A DNA stretch of 64,000 nucleotides, from assembly GCF_008764245.1 (NCBI RefSeq), contig NZ_VTQV01000016.1, positions 1-64,000 of the forward strand. Reading direction: 5' to 3'. The notes under the pieces were generated by a model. It was not told where the DNA came from, did not search any database, and worked only from the letters and a program-made list of their open reading frames with translations. Each line of letters opens with the position of its first letter. Positions within the stretch are counted from its first letter, which is position 1. Both the position numbers and the translations under genes were made by a program. The stretch comes from Bacillus subtilis (lineage in GTDB: Bacteria; Bacillota; Bacilli; Bacillales; Bacillaceae_C). Shown in pieces: positions 39,304-50,652 of this stretch.

Positions 39304-39935
39304 TAAATGTTGATACTTTTTCCATTGATAATCACTATACTCCCGCTTGGGAATATTAACTTTATCATTGGCATAAAAAATGAAACTTTGTTCTTCACTA
39401 ATGTATCTATGGCCTCTTTCCCAAAATCTTTTTCTCCTCCACGTCCTAATGAGTAAGCTTCATCAATAAATAAAACTCCTCCTGTTGCTTTCTTGATTAA
39501 GTCACGTGTTTTTTGAGCTGTATGACCAATATATTCTCCCACTAGATCTGCTCTTTCCGCTTCAATCAGATGGCCCTTCGGTAAAATATCCATTTTTTGA
39601 AATAACTTTCCTATTAAACGAGCAACAGTCGTTTTCCCTGTACCCGGATTTCCCTTAAACATCATGTGCAAAACTTGTTGCCCTGATTTTAACCCTGCTT
39701 CTTCCCGTCTTTTATTTATATAAATCCAGGCATATACTTCTTTCATCATTTTTTTTATTTGTGTCATTCCAACAAGAGTATTCATTTCTCTTTCAATTTC
39801 TTTCAAGATTGCGTGCTCTTGTGATAAAGACTTTGGTGAAATACTTTTTTGCAAATCAGGTATCTTTTCTCTTTTATTCACATTTAGCATAATACTGATC
39901 TGTCCATTATTTTTCATTCTAATCGGTTCACTCAT
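39291..39935 (-). pseudogene. spoVK: spoVK, AAA+ sporulation protein, 5' portion cut by the element
   Basis: About 181 codons match SpoVK. Walker [10 protein letters not shown] and Walker [11 protein letters not shown] are present. After EAIDTLVK (near 39393) the sequence diverges and ends 33 codons later. B. subtilis SpoVK has 322 residues, so the sensor motifs and C-terminal part are missing. SpoVK is needed for spore maturation and is made in the mother cell. Start ATG 39935 with GAGGTG upstream. The 3' part must lie left of the window if the gene is restored by excision. Confidence 0.85.
39380..39400. other. Right boundary of the mobile element in spoVK
   Basis: SpoVK similarity ends after the codons for DTLVK (39393). 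The exact crossover cannot be fixed without the other end, because an attachment core of a few bases would be repeated there. Confidence 0.55.
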
Positions 39936-40059
39936 CCTCATCACCTCACATTAAAAACAGTATACGCCCAAGGTTTAAAATTGTGCCCAGATCTTTAAAG
40001 AATGATATTAATTCAGTATATTCATGAGTAAGTCCTGCAATTACAAGGGAAAAATTATA

Positions 40060-40122
40060 AAAAGAAAGCCATCCACAACAGGTTCCTAATTGCAGGACTC
40101 CTGTTTATGACGGCTTTCTTTT
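40060..40122 (-). terminator. Long terminator of hfq with alternative pairing
   Basis: Outer stem AAAAGAAAGCC / GGCTTTCTTTT, inner stems AACAGG / CCTGTT and TCCT / AGGA. A 13-base perfect inverted repeat AGTCCTGCAATTA (40031-40043) with TAATTGCAGGACT (40087-40099) competes for part of the inner sequence. Confidence 0.75.
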
Positions 40123-40131
40123 AAGGCTTTT

Positions 40132-40359
40132 TTATTCTTCGATATTATTTTGAACATTTCGTTGCGGAGAAAATGTTGAGATAGCATGTTTAAATACCAA
40201 TTGTTGCTTTCCTTCTGATTCAAAAAGAACTGTAAAATTATCAAATCCCTTTACATTTCCACGAAGTTGAAACCCATTCAGTAGAAATAAAGTAACGGGG
40301 ATTGCTTCCTTTCGAAGTTGATTCAAAAATTGGTCTTGAATATTGACTGATGATTTCAT
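40132..40359 (-). CDS. hfq: RNA chaperone Hfq
   Basis: The product has 75 residues. Sm1 ([20 protein letters not shown], about 22-41) and Sm2 (VFKHAIST, about 55-62) motifs are present. Hexamer binds small RNAs and poly(A). Gene order miaA-hfq is standard. GGAGG precedes the ATG. Short C-terminus as in other Bacillaceae. Confidence 0.95.
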   Translation of the reverse strand: MKSSVNIQDQFLNQLRKEAIPVTLFLLNGFQLRGNVKGFDNFTVLFESEGKQQLVFKHAISTFSPQRNVQNNIEE

Positions 40360-40387
40360 AAAATGGCCTCCTATTTTATCTCTATAC

Positions 40388-41350
40388 TTAATTATTCGAT
40401 TTTAATTCAAGCTTTCCTGCAATAAAATCGAGAATTTCGGCTATTTTTTTCCAGTGTTCCCTTTCATCGGTTAAATCAAACCATTCAGCATCCATTTTAT
40501 TTCTAAACCATGTTAATTGGCGCTTGGCGTAATGACGAGAATTCTTTTTAAGTAAAATAAGAGCCTCTTCATAAGGAATTCTTTTTTCAAGATAATCAGC
40601 TATTTCTTTATAACCAATTGCCTTCATCGATTGGTGTTCACGGCTAAGTCCCTTTTTCATAAGATCCCTAACTTCTTGAACTAATCCCTCCTCAATCATA
40701 AGATCAACCCTATGATCAATTCGTTGATATAATGTTTCTCGATCCATTGTTAATCCAATTAATATATCTTGATATAGGGGAATATTTTGTTGCTTTTTTT
40801 GAAATTCTGTCATTGTTTTTCCTGTACAATGAAAGATTTCTAGCGCTCTTATCACTCTACGATGATTATTTGGATGGATTTTGTTTGCGGCATCAGGGTC
40901 AATGGTTTTTAACTGATTATATAAATTCATTGCTCCCCCTGACCGAACTTTTTCTTCCATTCTTTCTCTAAAAGAAAAATCAGCAGGTGCATCAGAAAAT
41001 TGATAATCATATAAAACAGATTGAATATATAGCCCTGTTCCACCAACGAGAATGGGTAGATGACCACGACTATGTACCTCTTTGATTTTTTCTCTGACAA
41101 TTTTTTGGTACTCTGCCGCTGAAAATGATTCCCATGGATCTTTCAAGTTTAAAAGATGATGAGGCACCCCTTGCATCTCACTCGGTTTAATTTTGGCTGT
41201 CCCAATATCCATCCCTTTATAAACTTGCATCGAATCCCCACTAATAATTTCACCGTTAAATCTTTTAGCAATTTGTAGACTCAATTCGGTTTTCCCTACA
41301 GCGGTTGGACCAATGACTGAAACAACCTTTTCCTTTTGACTGTTCGGCAA
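40388..41350 (-). CDS. miaA: tRNA dimethylallyltransferase MiaA
   Basis: The product has 320 residues. P-loop GPTAVGKTE (about 14-22) followed by [14 protein letters not shown] and the catalytic helix region. Adds dimethylallyl to A37 of tRNAs reading UNN codons. MiaB, encoded at 47605-49140, then methylthiolates that base. Start is given as TTG 41350, although its ribosome site is weak. Confidence 0.95.
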   Translation of the reverse strand: MPNSQKEKVVSVIGPTAVGKTELSLQIAKRFNGEIISGDSMQVYKGMDIGTAKIKPSEMQGVPHHLLNLKDPWESFSAAEYQKIVREKIKEVHSRGHLPILVGGTGLYIQSVLYDYQFSDAPADFSFRERMEEKVRSGGAMNLYNQLKTIDPDAANKIHPNNHRRVIRALEIFHCTGKTMTEFQKKQQNIPLYQDILIGLTMDRETLYQRIDHRVDLMIEEGLVQEVRDLMKKGLSREHQSMKAIGYKEIADYLEKRIPYEEALILLKKNSRHYAKRQLTWFRNKMDAEWFDLTDEREHWKKIAEILDFIAGKLELKSNN

Positions 41351-41469
41351 TTTGCTTCACTGCTTTCTTAAAACATCTCATCTTTTTAATAATAGTACCA
41401 TATCTCTTCTATTTGGCCATAATATTAGGGCATTATGTTTATTAGTTTACATAATAAGGTTACTTTCAA

Positions 41470-41510
41470 CTAACAATTAAACCATCTGGAACACATTTCC
41501 AGATGGTTTA
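41470..41510 (-). terminator. Hairpin after the small membrane protein gene
   Basis: A 13-bp perfect stem AAACCATCTGGAA / TTCCAGATGGTTT with a 5-base loop. The U-run is short on the minus strand. Confidence 0.6.
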
Positions 41511-41512
41511 AT

Positions 41513-41779
41513 TTAAAAGAATATCATAATACCAATCGAAGTTGCTACTACAAGTACTGTTAAGCCAATATAAATCCACGTTAATGACTTTACATTGGTT
41601 TTTAAGGATTTCGTTTCATATTCATGAGATCTAGCAATCTCATCTTTTAGTGAATCGCCCTCTACTTCATATTGTTTCTGTTTTGTGCTTACTTCTTTGC
41701 CGACCAATAAAGTACCAATTAGGGCAACGACACAAACAAGAATAACAGCAATAATCATGAATACATACACGTTTATCAT
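41513..41779 (-). CDS. Two-helix small membrane protein between mutL and miaA
   Basis: The product has 88 residues. Helices about 5-25 and 66-86 with a charged helical loop between (KQKQYEVEGDSLKDEIARSH). Unknown function. Genes here are conserved in many bacilli, but this one I cannot name. Confidence 0.6.
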   Translation of the reverse strand: MINVYVFMIIAVILVCVVALIGTLLVGKEVSTKQKQYEVEGDSLKDEIARSHEYETKSLKTNVKSLTWIYIGLTVLVVATSIGIMIFF

Positions 41780-41860
41780 AACTCCTATCCGTTAGACTGA
41801 GCACTGTTTCTATTTTAACTTATTCTATCCCATCATTGAGAGTGATATATGACAATTATT

Positions 41861-43711
41861 TTACATAATTCTTTTAAACATTTTTTCTATTTCATAAGTT
41901 GAAAAGTGAACAATAATCGGTCTCCCATGTGGGCATGTAAACGGATCTTCGGTTTGACGTAATTCTTGAAGCAGAGCTTCAATCTCATCTTGCCTTAAAT
42001 AACGATTCGCTTTTATGGATCCTTTGCAACTCATCATAATCGCTGCTTCTTCTAAAAGGATTTTGATATTCATTTTTTTCATGGCGAGGAGCTGCTCAAT
42101 TAAATCTTCAATCGTTTCTTTCTCATAGCCCTTCGGAAACCAGTTTGGGTGCGAGCGAACAATAAAACTATTCGTCCCAAAATCTTCTAAAAAAATACCT
42201 ACTTTTTCTAATTCATTCTTATGTTCTTCGATTTTAATATATTCATCTGTTGAAAATTCCAATGTTAGTGGAACGAGCATTTCTTGAAGTTCATTGGCAA
42301 CCTCTCCCACTTTTTCGCGGAAATACTCATACTTAATACGTTCTTGGGCTGCGTGTTGATCAATCATATAAAAACCACGATCATTTTGCGCTAAAATATA
42401 GGTGCCATGCAATTGTCCAATTGGGTATAAGGGTGGGATTCGATCAGGCTCTCTCTCTCTCTTTTCCTCTATGACCGGATCCATTGTTGCAACAGATTCA
42501 TTGGCAACAAAACCTGTTGTTGGCTCTTTTTCTTCTGGCATATACACTTCTTTTGTTTCATCTGGCACTAATATATGCTTATTTTGGCCCTGCCAATCGT
42601 TTGTTGGCTCTTCCTCCCTTCTTGAAATGAAAGGTTTGGATGGTTTACTTTCTTCAAGCTGTAGAGAGGTTTGCTCAGATTTCTGCTCACTTCTTCTCGT
42701 TACTACATTTCCCTCCGGAATTAATTCTTGTTGTTGAAATGCTTTCTTGATGGTGGTTGAAATTAGCTGTTCAAGCTCCGCTTCTTTGCTAAGGCGAACG
42801 GTCATTTTAGCCGGATGAACATTCACATCTACCAATAAAGGATCCATCTTTATAGACAATAAAACAATCGGATGACGATTGATTGGTAATAAAGTATGAT
42901 ATCCATCCATAATCGCATTCACCAACGAGTAATTCTTAATAAAACGACCATTCACCATCGTTGATATATAATTTCGGGAAGCCCGTGTTATTTCAGGTAG
43001 TGATATCCATCCGCTCAACGTAAAATCAAGCGATTGTGCTTCAATCGGAATCATTTTCCTAGCGATATTCATTCCATATATAGCGGCTAATACTTGTCTG
43101 ATGTCGCCATTTCCATTCGTTCTTAATAACTCTCTCTCATTATGGCGAAGACGAAACGAAATGTTCGGATGTGCCAGCGCTAATCGATTGACAATATCGG
43201 AAATATGGCCAATTTCAGTATGGATGGTTTTCATATACTTTAATCGCGCAGGAGTATTAAAAAACAAATTAGAAACGGTAAGGTCTGTTCCGGCCCGGGC
43301 GGATGATTTTTCTTGTTGAAGTAATTTGCCTGCCTCTAAACACACCTTTGTCCCAGGCTTTCCCGCTTTTGCCGATATTAGTTCAATCATTGAAACCGAA
43401 GCGATACTAGGAAGAGCCTCGCCCCTAAACCCTAACGTGCGAATACGAAAAAGATCTTTCTCATCTTTAATCTTACTTGTGGCATGTCGCTTAAATGCTC
43501 TTTGAATATCTTCCTCATCAATCCCGTCCCCGTTATCTAAAACCCGAATTTTACCTAGACCCGCTTCTTCTACATCAATTTCAATAATCGTGCTATGCGC
43601 ATCAATGGCATTCTCTACTAATTCCTTTACAACGGAGGCCGGACGTTCTACTACCTCACCAGCAGCAATTTTATTAGAAAGGAAATCATCTAATTCAATG
43701 ATCTCGGGCAT
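41861..43711 (-). CDS. mutL: DNA mismatch repair endonuclease MutL
   Basis: The product has 616 residues. N-terminal ATPase: [37 protein letters not shown]-terminal endonuclease motif [12 protein letters not shown], and SCKGSIKA and CPHGRP metal-site motifs are complete. ATG 43711 has GGGTGGG upstream; a GTG at 43723 is the alternative. Follows mutS by a short gap as in B. subtilis. Confidence 0.97.
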   Translation of the reverse strand: MPEIIELDDFLSNKIAAGEVVERPASVVKELVENAIDAHSTIIEIDVEEAGLGKIRVLDNGDGIDEEDIQRAFKRHATSKIKDEKDLFRIRTLGFRGEALPSIASVSMIELISAKAGKPGTKVCLEAGKLLQQEKSSARAGTDLTVSNLFFNTPARLKYMKTIHTEIGHISDIVNRLALAHPNISFRLRHNERELLRTNGNGDIRQVLAAIYGMNIARKMIPIEAQSLDFTLSGWISLPEITRASRNYISTMVNGRFIKNYSLVNAIMDGYHTLLPINRHPIVLLSIKMDPLLVDVNVHPAKMTVRLSKEAELEQLISTTIKKAFQQQELIPEGNVVTRRSEQKSEQTSLQLEESKPSKPFISRREEEPTNDWQGQNKHILVPDETKEVYMPEEKEPTTGFVANESVATMDPVIEEKREREPDRIPPLYPIGQLHGTYILAQNDRGFYMIDQHAAQERIKYEYFREKVGEVANELQEMLVPLTLEFSTDEYIKIEEHKNELEKVGIFLEDFGTNSFIVRSHPNWFPKGYEKETIEDLIEQLLAMKKMNIKILLEEAAIMMSCKGSIKANRYLRQDEIEALLQELRQTEDPFTCPHGRPIIVHFSTYEIEKMFKRIM

Positions 43712-43735
43712 TGCGAATCCCACCCTTCATTTTTG

Positions 43736-46324
43736 CTATTTAAGTTGCTTCTTTATCTCATAGAGTAAATTCATCGCTTGCATCGGGTTTACTTCTAAAA
43801 TATCAATACCCCGAATTTTCTCTAAGACTTTCTGATCAGATTTCCGAATATTATTCTTTTCAGGATTGTCAAAAAGGGTAAGCTGCTCTTGAACTTTATC
43901 ATTTTCTTCATCGATTGTCACGGCTGTTTCAAGTCGCGTATCCCGAGCTGATTTTTCCAATTCAGCTAATACTTCATTCGCTCTTTTAATAAGGCTTGCC
44001 GGGAGTTCCGCTAATTCTGCAACATGGATACCATAACTTTTATCCGCTGCCCCTTTCTTCACTTTATGAAGAAAAACAAGCTTTCCTTGTTGCTCGATCG
44101 CACTAACATGCACATTGCTTAACTTGGCCAACTTTTCTTCCAAGACCGTTAATTCATGATAATGAGTTGAAAAAAGCGTTTTGGCCCCGATATTCTCATG
44201 TATATATTCAATAATAGCCTGAGCTAAAGCCATCCCATCATAGGTAGACGTTCCGCGCCCAATTTCATCGAATAATATTAAACTATCATTTGTTGCATTC
44301 ATGAGCGCATTTTTTGCTTCAAGCATTTCAACCATAAAGGTACTTTGTCCAGAAATTAAATCATCAGCTGCGCCAATCCGAGTGAATATTTGATCAAAGA
44401 TTGGTAACTCAACGGATTTGGCAGGAACAAAACAACCCATTTGCGCCATTAGAGCAATCAAGGCAATTTGTCGCATATATGTACTCTTACCTGACATATT
44501 CGGACCTGTAATTAAAAGTATCTCATTTTGATCATTCATGTAACAGTCATTTGGTACATAGCTATTAGAATCCATCACTTTCTCAACTACTGGATGCCGT
44601 CCCTCTTCTAAAGCAATTCTTCGATTTGTATTGAAAGTAGGGCGTGTATAATGGCGCTTTTCACTAATCGTAGCGAAACATTGAAATACATCTAACATAC
44701 TAATAATTTTCGCTGTTTGTTGAATTCTTTTTATATAGGATTGCACCGTTTCTCTTATTTTCAGGAATAATTCGTATTCTAGGTCGACACTTTTTTCTTC
44801 TGCTTGGAGAATAAGTGCTTCTTTTTCTTTTAATTCAGGCGTAATATATCTTTCTGAATTGGCTAATGTTTGTTTACGTTCATAGCGAGAATCTTGGAGA
44901 AGATGAATGTTCGCCCGCGTCACTTCAATATAATAACCGAATACTCGATTAAACCCTACTTTTAATGATTTAATTCCCGTTTTTTCTCTTTCTTCTTTTT
45001 CTAACTGGGCAATCCATTGTTTTCCATTTCGACTAGCATCTCGATACTGGTCCAATTCTTGATGAAACCCATCTTTAATCAGCCCCCCCTCTTTAATTGA
45101 AAGTGGCGGTTGATCGACAATCGCGTTCTCTAAAAGAGTGACTAGCTCCTCACATGAGTCTAATTGGTTCGCCAATTCGTTGGCCCAATGGTGATTTAAT
45201 TGTTCCGTTAATTGTTTGATGGCCGGAATTTGTATTAAGGATTTTTTCAACTGGATAAAATCCCGTGCATTTGCATTTCCAAATGCTACCCGACCAGAAA
45301 GACGTTCCAAATCATAAACGCCTGTTAATTTATCTCGCAGATCTTCCCTTTCAAAATAATGATCTAGCAGTGTTTCAACCATATCGAGCCGTTGTATAAT
45401 TTTATTTTCGTTAATGAGTGGTCGATCAATCCATTGGCGTAGTAGACGACCACCCATTGCTGTGACCGTTTCATCTAATAGCCATAATAATGTGCCTTTA
45501 TTATTTTTTCCTCGGATCGACTCTGAAATCTCGAGATTACGTTTTGAGAAGTAATCAATTTTCATATATTGATTTAATTCAAATTCAGTAAATGGTTGTA
45601 AATGATGGAGACTTCTTTTTTGTGATCTTTTTAAATAATGTAATAGTCTGTACGCAACCGTTTTTAATGGCTGATGATGAAGTTGCTTCACTAATTCATA
45701 AAAGTCTTCAATCTCTGCTACCTGATCCTCAAAAGAAATCACCACATGACAGCGTGTCTGTATGAAGGTAATCTCATCTTGATCAAAATTCGGATCGACG
45801 ACGATTTCTTTCGCCCCAATAGAAGCTATTTCATTCGATAATCTTTCCAAGGAATTTTCTAACAATAAAGCTTTGCCCTCTCCCGTTGACAAATCCGTAT
45901 AGGCAATCGCATATTTTCCAGTCTGATCACGGTGAATCGACGCAATATAGTTATTTTCTTTATCATTTAATCCTTTCTCATCCATAACAGTACCGGGGGT
46001 AATTAATTGAATGACTTCACGTCGTACTACCCCTTTAGCCTGTTTGGGATCCTCTGTTTGCTCGCAAATGGCTACCTTATATCCTTTATCAATTAATTGC
46101 TCGATATAACCTGTAGCTGCATGATAAGGAACACCACACATTGGGATTTTGTCCTGAGCGCCGCCATCCCTGCTTGTTAATGTTATTTCTAAAACCTGTG
46201 ATGCCTTTAATGCATCTTCAAAAAACATTTCATAAAAATCCCCTAAACGAAAAAACAAAAAGGCATCCTGGTATTCTGCCTTTATTTTTAAATATTGTTG
46301 TATCATCGGAGTATATTGAGCCAT
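43736..46324 (-). CDS. mutS: DNA mismatch recognition protein MutS
   Basis: The product has 862 residues. Mismatch-binding [11 protein letters not shown] near the N-terminus (about residues 28-38; Phe-x-Glu wedge). Walker [10 protein letters not shown], Walker B and signature [15 protein letters not shown], and clamp-binding QLTLF near the end. Binds mismatches and recruits MutL. Upstream gene is cotE, separated by its terminator. Confidence 0.97.
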   Translation of the reverse strand: MAQYTPMIQQYLKIKAEYQDAFLFFRLGDFYEMFFEDALKASQVLEITLTSRDGGAQDKIPMCGVPYHAATGYIEQLIDKGYKVAICEQTEDPKQAKGVVRREVIQLITPGTVMDEKGLNDKENNYIASIHRDQTGKYAIAYTDLSTGEGKALLLENSLERLSNEIASIGAKEIVVDPNFDQDEITFIQTRCHVVISFEDQVAEIEDFYELVKQLHHQPLKTVAYRLLHYLKRSQKRSLHHLQPFTEFELNQYMKIDYFSKRNLEISESIRGKNNKGTLLWLLDETVTAMGGRLLRQWIDRPLINENKIIQRLDMVETLLDHYFEREDLRDKLTGVYDLERLSGRVAFGNANARDFIQLKKSLIQIPAIKQLTEQLNHHWANELANQLDSCEELVTLLENAIVDQPPLSIKEGGLIKDGFHQELDQYRDASRNGKQWIAQLEKEEREKTGIKSLKVGFNRVFGYYIEVTRANIHLLQDSRYERKQTLANSERYITPELKEKEALILQAEEKSVDLEYELFLKIRETVQSYIKRIQQTAKIISMLDVFQCFATISEKRHYTRPTFNTNRRIALEEGRHPVVEKVMDSNSYVPNDCYMNDQNEILLITGPNMSGKSTYMRQIALIALMAQMGCFVPAKSVELPIFDQIFTRIGAADDLISGQSTFMVEMLEAKNALMNATNDSLILFDEIGRGTSTYDGMALAQAIIEYIHENIGAKTLFSTHYHELTVLEEKLAKLSNVHVSAIEQQGKLVFLHKVKKGAADKSYGIHVAELAELPASLIKRANEVLAELEKSARDTRLETAVTIDEENDKVQEQLTLFDNPEKNNIRKSDQKVLEKIRGIDILEVNPMQAMNLLYEIKKQLK

Positions 46325-46410
46325 ATGTACCGATTTCCTTTCTTCTCAAAACTAAGTCCAATCTAGTATAACATATCAAGGATTATTCCATCACACGTAA
46401 AAAATGCGTA

Positions 46411-46437
46411 GAAAAAACCGGGAAATTTTTCCCGGTT
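46411..46437 (-). terminator. Terminator of cotE
   Basis: AAACCGGGAAA / TTTCCCGGTTT hairpin beginning at the cotE stop codon, with six U. Confidence 0.88.
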
Positions 46438-46988
46438 TACTCACTTCCTTCATCAGCTGTTAGAAAATCAGGATTGATGTCTTCTAGTTCACTATCTGAT
46501 AATTCTTCTTCGAAATCGTAATCATCATCATCTGCTTGTTTCTCATGAACCTCTACCCAAATTTTTGTTTCACCAATGACATCAACTTGAAATTCTCTTT
46601 CGGTTGTCACGAGAATTTTATTCCCTTTTTTAGAAATAACCGCTTCGACGCAATTAGGCTGTTGTAACACATTTGCTATAACTTGTCGGTCATCCATGCA
46701 ATCGGGATCTCTGTAATGAAGCTTGAGCGTATCTCTGTAATCTACCCTTTCGGTTGCAACAGATGTTTTCGTGTTATCATGATGGGAATACCAAACATTC
46801 ATATCAAAAGACCCGCTTACTTCGACTTCTTTTTTGCCGACCTTCCGCGCTTCATATTTATGATTGATAATCCAACAGCCTAAAATGCTCGAAGGATGAT
46901 GCGGCGGGCTAATCGTATAATTGGCTTTCGTAAATTTACGCCCTTTCGCAACGACTGCTTTTGTTATAATTTCTCTGTAATCTGCCAT
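46437..46988 (-). CDS. cotE: Outer spore coat morphogenetic protein CotE
   Basis: The product has 183 residues. [17 protein letters not shown] at the start and [16 protein letters not shown] are characteristic of CotE, with an acidic C-terminus. ATG 46988 is chosen by comparison with CotE of B. subtilis (181 residues); GGAGG lies nine bases upstream. Directs assembly of the outer coat. Confidence 0.95.
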   Translation of the reverse strand: MADYREIITKAVVAKGRKFTKANYTISPPHHPSSILGCWIINHKYEARKVGKKEVEVSGSFDMNVWYSHHDNTKTSVATERVDYRDTLKLHYRDPDCMDDRQVIANVLQQPNCVEAVISKKGNKILVTTEREFQVDVIGETKIWVEVHEKQADDDDYDFEEELSDSELEDINPDFLTADEGSE

Positions 46989-47138
46989 TCGAGCGAACCT
47001 CCTCATTCATTTTCCCTTCATCCTATGCATTTACCTAGATGATTGTGCTCATTTCCCAAAACCACAACTTTTTTAAGCCTGTGATATTGTATGTTGTGAA
47101 AGAAGAATGTTGAGGAAAACGCGGAGAAATCTCCAACA

Positions 47139-47172
47139 TAAAAGTCATTACCTTTTTTTGGTAATGACTTTT
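47139..47172 (-). terminator. Terminator of ricA
   Basis: AAAAGTCATTACC / GGTAATGACTTTT with a 7-base loop on the minus strand. Confidence 0.85.
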
Positions 47173-47177
47173 ACGGA

Positions 47178-47603
47178 TTAACAGCTTGATGGGCTATTTT
47201 TGATTTTCGATCCTGTTTCCCCTGTTAGTAAATCGCCACCAGTGGAAAGTAAGATTTCATCTGTTACTTTATTCGATATCGCAGATGATACCATCTGCAA
47301 TAAATCATTTACATCTACCTGTGATTGCTTAAATTCTTGAACAATTGGAATTTCATCTAATTCCGCTTCTAATTTCTCCAGTTTTTCTTCTACTAACTTG
47401 AGAGCTTTTTCTTTTCCGTAATGTTGGAAATTAACCGCTTGTTTTTGTAGACTCTTAATACTGGCAATCATCTCGCGAACTTTTTGGTTTTCATTTATTT
47501 GTGCTTCGGCTCGCTTAAAGAAATCAACCTCTTCTGTATTGGCAATCATTGTTGCCAGTTCATGAGCCCGAACTAATATATCGTCTTTCGTGTATTTTTC
47601 CAT
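47178..47603 (-). CDS. ricA: RicA (YmcA), RNA maturation complex subunit
   Basis: The product has 141 residues, YlbF/YmcA family: helical (VDFFKRAEAQINENQKVREM). With RicF and RicT it carries Fe-S clusters and helps RNase Y processing; needed for competence and biofilms in B. subtilis. A Cys near the C-terminus (SSC) may be a cluster ligand. Adjacent to miaB by 1 base. Confidence 0.92.
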   Translation of the reverse strand: MEKYTKDDILVRAHELATMIANTEEVDFFKRAEAQINENQKVREMIASIKSLQKQAVNFQHYGKEKALKLVEEKLEKLEAELDEIPIVQEFKQSQVDVNDLLQMVSSAISNKVTDEILLSTGGDLLTGETGSKIKNSPSSC

Positions 47604-47604
47604 A

Positions 47605-49140
47605 TTACATCACCTCAACTGATTCCTTTGCCTCAATCATCTCACCATTTAATGTCCATGTCTTAGCATCCGTAATTTTAACTTGAACAAGACTTCCAAT
47701 GGCCGATTTTGGACCTTTAAAATTCACCAGCTTATTTTTCCTTGTATAACCAGAAAGGATCTCTGGGTTATTTTTACTTTCCCCTTCAACTAACACTTCA
47801 ACAATTTGTCCTTTATGAGCTTCCATTGCTTTTCTTGAAAAGTCATTCACTAAAGCATTTAAGCGCTGGAGTCGCTCTTTCTTCACTTCCATGGAAACAT
47901 TGTCTTTCATTTTCGCTGCAGGTGTACCTTCTCTTGCTGAATAAATAAACGTATAGGCCGTTTCAAAGCCAACTTCACGATACAGCGACAATGTTTCTTC
48001 AAATTGCTCATCTGTTTCGTTTGGAAATCCAACAATAATATCGGTTGAAAGTGAAACATCAGGTATAGCTTGTTTGATCTTTCTAACAAGTTCTAAAAAT
48101 TGCTCTCTTGTGTATTTACGTCCCATAATTTTTAGCATTGCACTAGATCCTGATTGTACAGGCAGATGAATATGTTCAACAAGATTCCCCTTATTGGCTA
48201 ATACTTCAATTAAATGATCATCAAAATCACGAGGATGACTTGTCGTAAAACGAACACGTGGGATATCTACTTTTCTCAGATCATCCATTAAATCACCAAA
48301 ACGATAATCGATATCTTCAAAATCCTTCCCATAGGCATTTACGTTCTGACCAAGTAAAGTAATTTCCTTATAACCATGAGCGGCAAGTTGACGTACTTCT
48401 TGGATAATATCTTCTGGTCTTCTACTTCTTTCTTTTCCTCTTGTATAAGGAACAATACAGTAGGTACAGAATTTATCACAGCCATACATAATATTGACCC
48501 ATGCTTTTATTTTACCTGCCCTTACTTTAGGGAGATTTTCAATGACATCTCCTTCTTTAGACCAAACCTCAACGACCATTTCTTTCGACATATACGCTTC
48601 ATTTAAAATCTCAGGCAGACGGTGGATGTTATGGGTCCCAAAAATCATATCCACGAAGGGGTGCTTTTCTAATATTCGATTGACGACAGACTCCTGTTGC
48701 GCCATACAACCACATACACCCAATAGAAGATCGGGCTTTTCCATTTTTAAATGTTTTAAATGGCCTAATTCACCAAATACTTTATTTTCAGCATTTTCCC
48801 TGATTGCACAAGTATTCATTAGAATAACGTCAGCATCTTCTACTGTTTCAGTAGCTTGATACCCAAGATTCATAAAGATTCCTGCCATAACCTCTGTATC
48901 ATGCTCATTCATTTGACAACCGTAAGTTCGGATATAGAATTTACGACCATTTCCCATTCCTTTAAAGCGTTCGTCTATGTCAAAATCATCATGATATTTA
49001 ATTTCTTCTTTTCCTCTTCTCCGAGCATCCTTTAAAGAGGGTGGCCTATAGACCGTTTGAAAATACTTGCTATAATCTTTTTCTTCACTATCTTTTGGAC
49101 TCTGAACTTGTTGACTTTCTAAACGTTGTTTCTCGTTCAT
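47605..49140 (-). CDS. miaB: tRNA-2-methylthio-N6-dimethylallyladenosine synthase MiaB
   Basis: The product has 511 residues. N-terminal UPF0004 domain with Cys ligands ([28 protein letters not shown]), radical SAM motif CDKFCTYC, and TRAM domain at the end. ATG 49140 is chosen because AAGGGG lies upstream and it matches the family length; a longer start at 49194 has none. Modifies the MiaA product. Confidence 0.97.
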   Translation of the reverse strand: MNEKQRLESQQVQSPKDSEEKDYSKYFQTVYRPPSLKDARRRGKEEIKYHDDFDIDERFKGMGNGRKFYIRTYGCQMNEHDTEVMAGIFMNLGYQATETVEDADVILMNTCAIRENAENKVFGELGHLKHLKMEKPDLLLGVCGCMAQQESVVNRILEKHPFVDMIFGTHNIHRLPEILNEAYMSKEMVVEVWSKEGDVIENLPKVRAGKIKAWVNIMYGCDKFCTYCIVPYTRGKERSRRPEDIIQEVRQLAAHGYKEITLLGQNVNAYGKDFEDIDYRFGDLMDDLRKVDIPRVRFTTSHPRDFDDHLIEVLANKGNLVEHIHLPVQSGSSAMLKIMGRKYTREQFLELVRKIKQAIPDVSLSTDIIVGFPNETDEQFEETLSLYREVGFETAYTFIYSAREGTPAAKMKDNVSMEVKKERLQRLNALVNDFSRKAMEAHKGQIVEVLVEGESKNNPEILSGYTRKNKLVNFKGPKSAIGSLVQVKITDAKTWTLNGEMIEAKESVEVM

Positions 49141-49257
49141 GAAAATCCCCTTCCTAACTTTATGTAAAAAATACTCATAAAACTTTACATTCATTCTACT
49201 AGTATATAGTCTTTTATTTTCGAATACAACATTAGCCTATTTCAAATGAAAATGAAA

Positions 49258-49298
49258 ATAAAAAAGATCCGTAGGCTAGATCGCAAACGAATCTTTTT
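49258..49298 (-). terminator. Terminator of spoVS
   Basis: AAAAGATTCGT / ACGGATCTTTT with one G-U pair and a U-run on the minus strand. Confidence 0.8.
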
Positions 49299-49320
49299 AT
49301 CTGTAAAAATGAATGTTGGA

Positions 49321-49581
49321 TTATCTCGGTTCTACTATTAACTTAATGGCCGTTCTTTCTTCTCCATCAATCAGTATATCCGTAAACGCAGGGATACAAA
49401 TTAAATCGACACCTCCCGGGGCGACAAAACCTCTTGCAATTGCAACTGCCTTCACTGCCTGATTTAGTGCCCCGGCTCCAATCGCTTGGATTTCCGCGCC
49501 TCCTCTTTCCCTAAGAACGCCAGCTAGCGCACCCGCTACGGAATTAGGATTGGATTTAGCTGAAACTTTTAATATTTCCAT
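49321..49581 (-). CDS. spoVS: Stage V sporulation protein S
   Basis: The product has 86 residues: MEILKVSAKSNPNSVAGALA and RGGAEIQAIGAGALNQAVKA are the SpoVS signature (Alba-like fold). ATG 49581 has AAGGAGG upstream; a longer in-frame ORF is not supported. Acts in spore coat and septation control. A SigH-like site (GGAATAG ... TGAAT) lies upstream, weakly supported. Confidence 0.96.
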   Translation of the reverse strand: MEILKVSAKSNPNSVAGALAGVLRERGGAEIQAIGAGALNQAVKAVAIARGFVAPGGVDLICIPAFTDILIDGEERTAIKLIVEPR

Positions 49582-49754
49582 TTCTTGTTCCTCCTTGTCA
49601 TTTCCCCATACAATTGTACAAAACCTAAGGTCGCAGTAACCCTTTCCACTGTTACTATATTCAGGAAATTTATGAACTATTCCAGATTGTCCAAAAGAGA
49701 GAAGAAGAGAATTTTGAAATGGGCAAGTGTCCATTAAACTACGTATGACTTTTT

Positions 49755-50555
49755 TTAATCATTTAAAAATGGATGATCATCATTAATAAGAATAGGGCGT
49801 ATGTTTAATGCTTTTCCAGTTTCATGATCTACACTGATCAAGCAAGCACTTAGTTGAGTTCGTCCATTCTTAGGCACTTCAAATCTTACTGGTAAAGCCG
49901 TACGAAATTTTTGTAAAACTGCCTCTTTTTCCATGCCAAGAATAGCATCGTAAGGCCCTGTCATGCCTACATCTGTTAAATAAGCTGTCCCATTAGGTAA
50001 AATACGATGATCAGCGGTTTGCACATGGGTGTGTGTTCCGACGACAGCCGTAACCTTTCCATCGAGAAACCAGCCCATTGCTTGTTTCTCGCTAGTTGTT
50101 TCGGCATGAAAATCAATAAAGATAATATTTGTGCGTTTTTTAGCCAATTCAATTAATTCTTCGGCCTTGTTAAATGGGCAATCGAGCGGTGACATAAACG
50201 TTCTTCCCTGAAGATTGATGATGGCTACTTCAATTGAATTAATTTTAACAAACACCAGGCCTTTTCCAGGTGTCTTTTCCGGGAAATTTGCTGGTCTTAC
50301 TAAATATTTCGCTTCGTCGATAAACTCAAATATATTCTTATTATCCCATGCATGGTTTCCTAGAGTAACAGCATTCGCTCCCGCTTCAAGAAACTGTTTA
50401 TATATTTGTTCTGTAATGCCTCGTCCTCCTGCAGCATTTTCGCCATTAATAATGGTAAGATGAGGACGGTATTTTCTTTTTAACTTTGATAAATATTCTT
50501 GAATCATTGTTCTTCCGGGTGAGCCAACTACATCACCGATAAATAAAATTTCCAT
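49755..50555 (-). CDS. ymdB: YmdB phosphodiesterase
   Basis: The product has 266 residues. Metal-binding motifs: FIGDVVGSPGR, NGENAAGG, GNHAW, FHAETTSEK, GTHTHVQT. Hydrolyses 2',3'-cyclic phosphates and affects biofilm versus motility in B. subtilis. ATG 50555 with AAAGGGA upstream. Follows rny. Confidence 0.95.
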   Translation of the reverse strand: MEILFIGDVVGSPGRTMIQEYLSKLKRKYRPHLTIINGENAAGGRGITEQIYKQFLEAGANAVTLGNHAWDNKNIFEFIDEAKYLVRPANFPEKTPGKGLVFVKINSIEVAIINLQGRTFMSPLDCPFNKAEELIELAKKRTNIIFIDFHAETTSEKQAMGWFLDGKVTAVVGTHTHVQTADHRILPNGTAYLTDVGMTGPYDAILGMEKEAVLQKFRTALPVRFEVPKNGRTQLSACLISVDHETGKALNIRPILINDDHPFLND

Positions 50556-50620
50556 AAAAATCCCTTTCTTTTTAAAACGCATAATATGTTACAGAGTATT
50601 ACATTATAAATCATACACAC

Positions 50621-50648
50621 AAAAAAGCGGAGTGATCACACCCCGCTT
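50621..50648 (-). terminator. Terminator of rny
   Basis: AAGCGG / CCGCTT hairpin with internal GTG / CAC pairs and six U. Confidence 0.85.
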
Positions 50649-50652
50649 CGTT

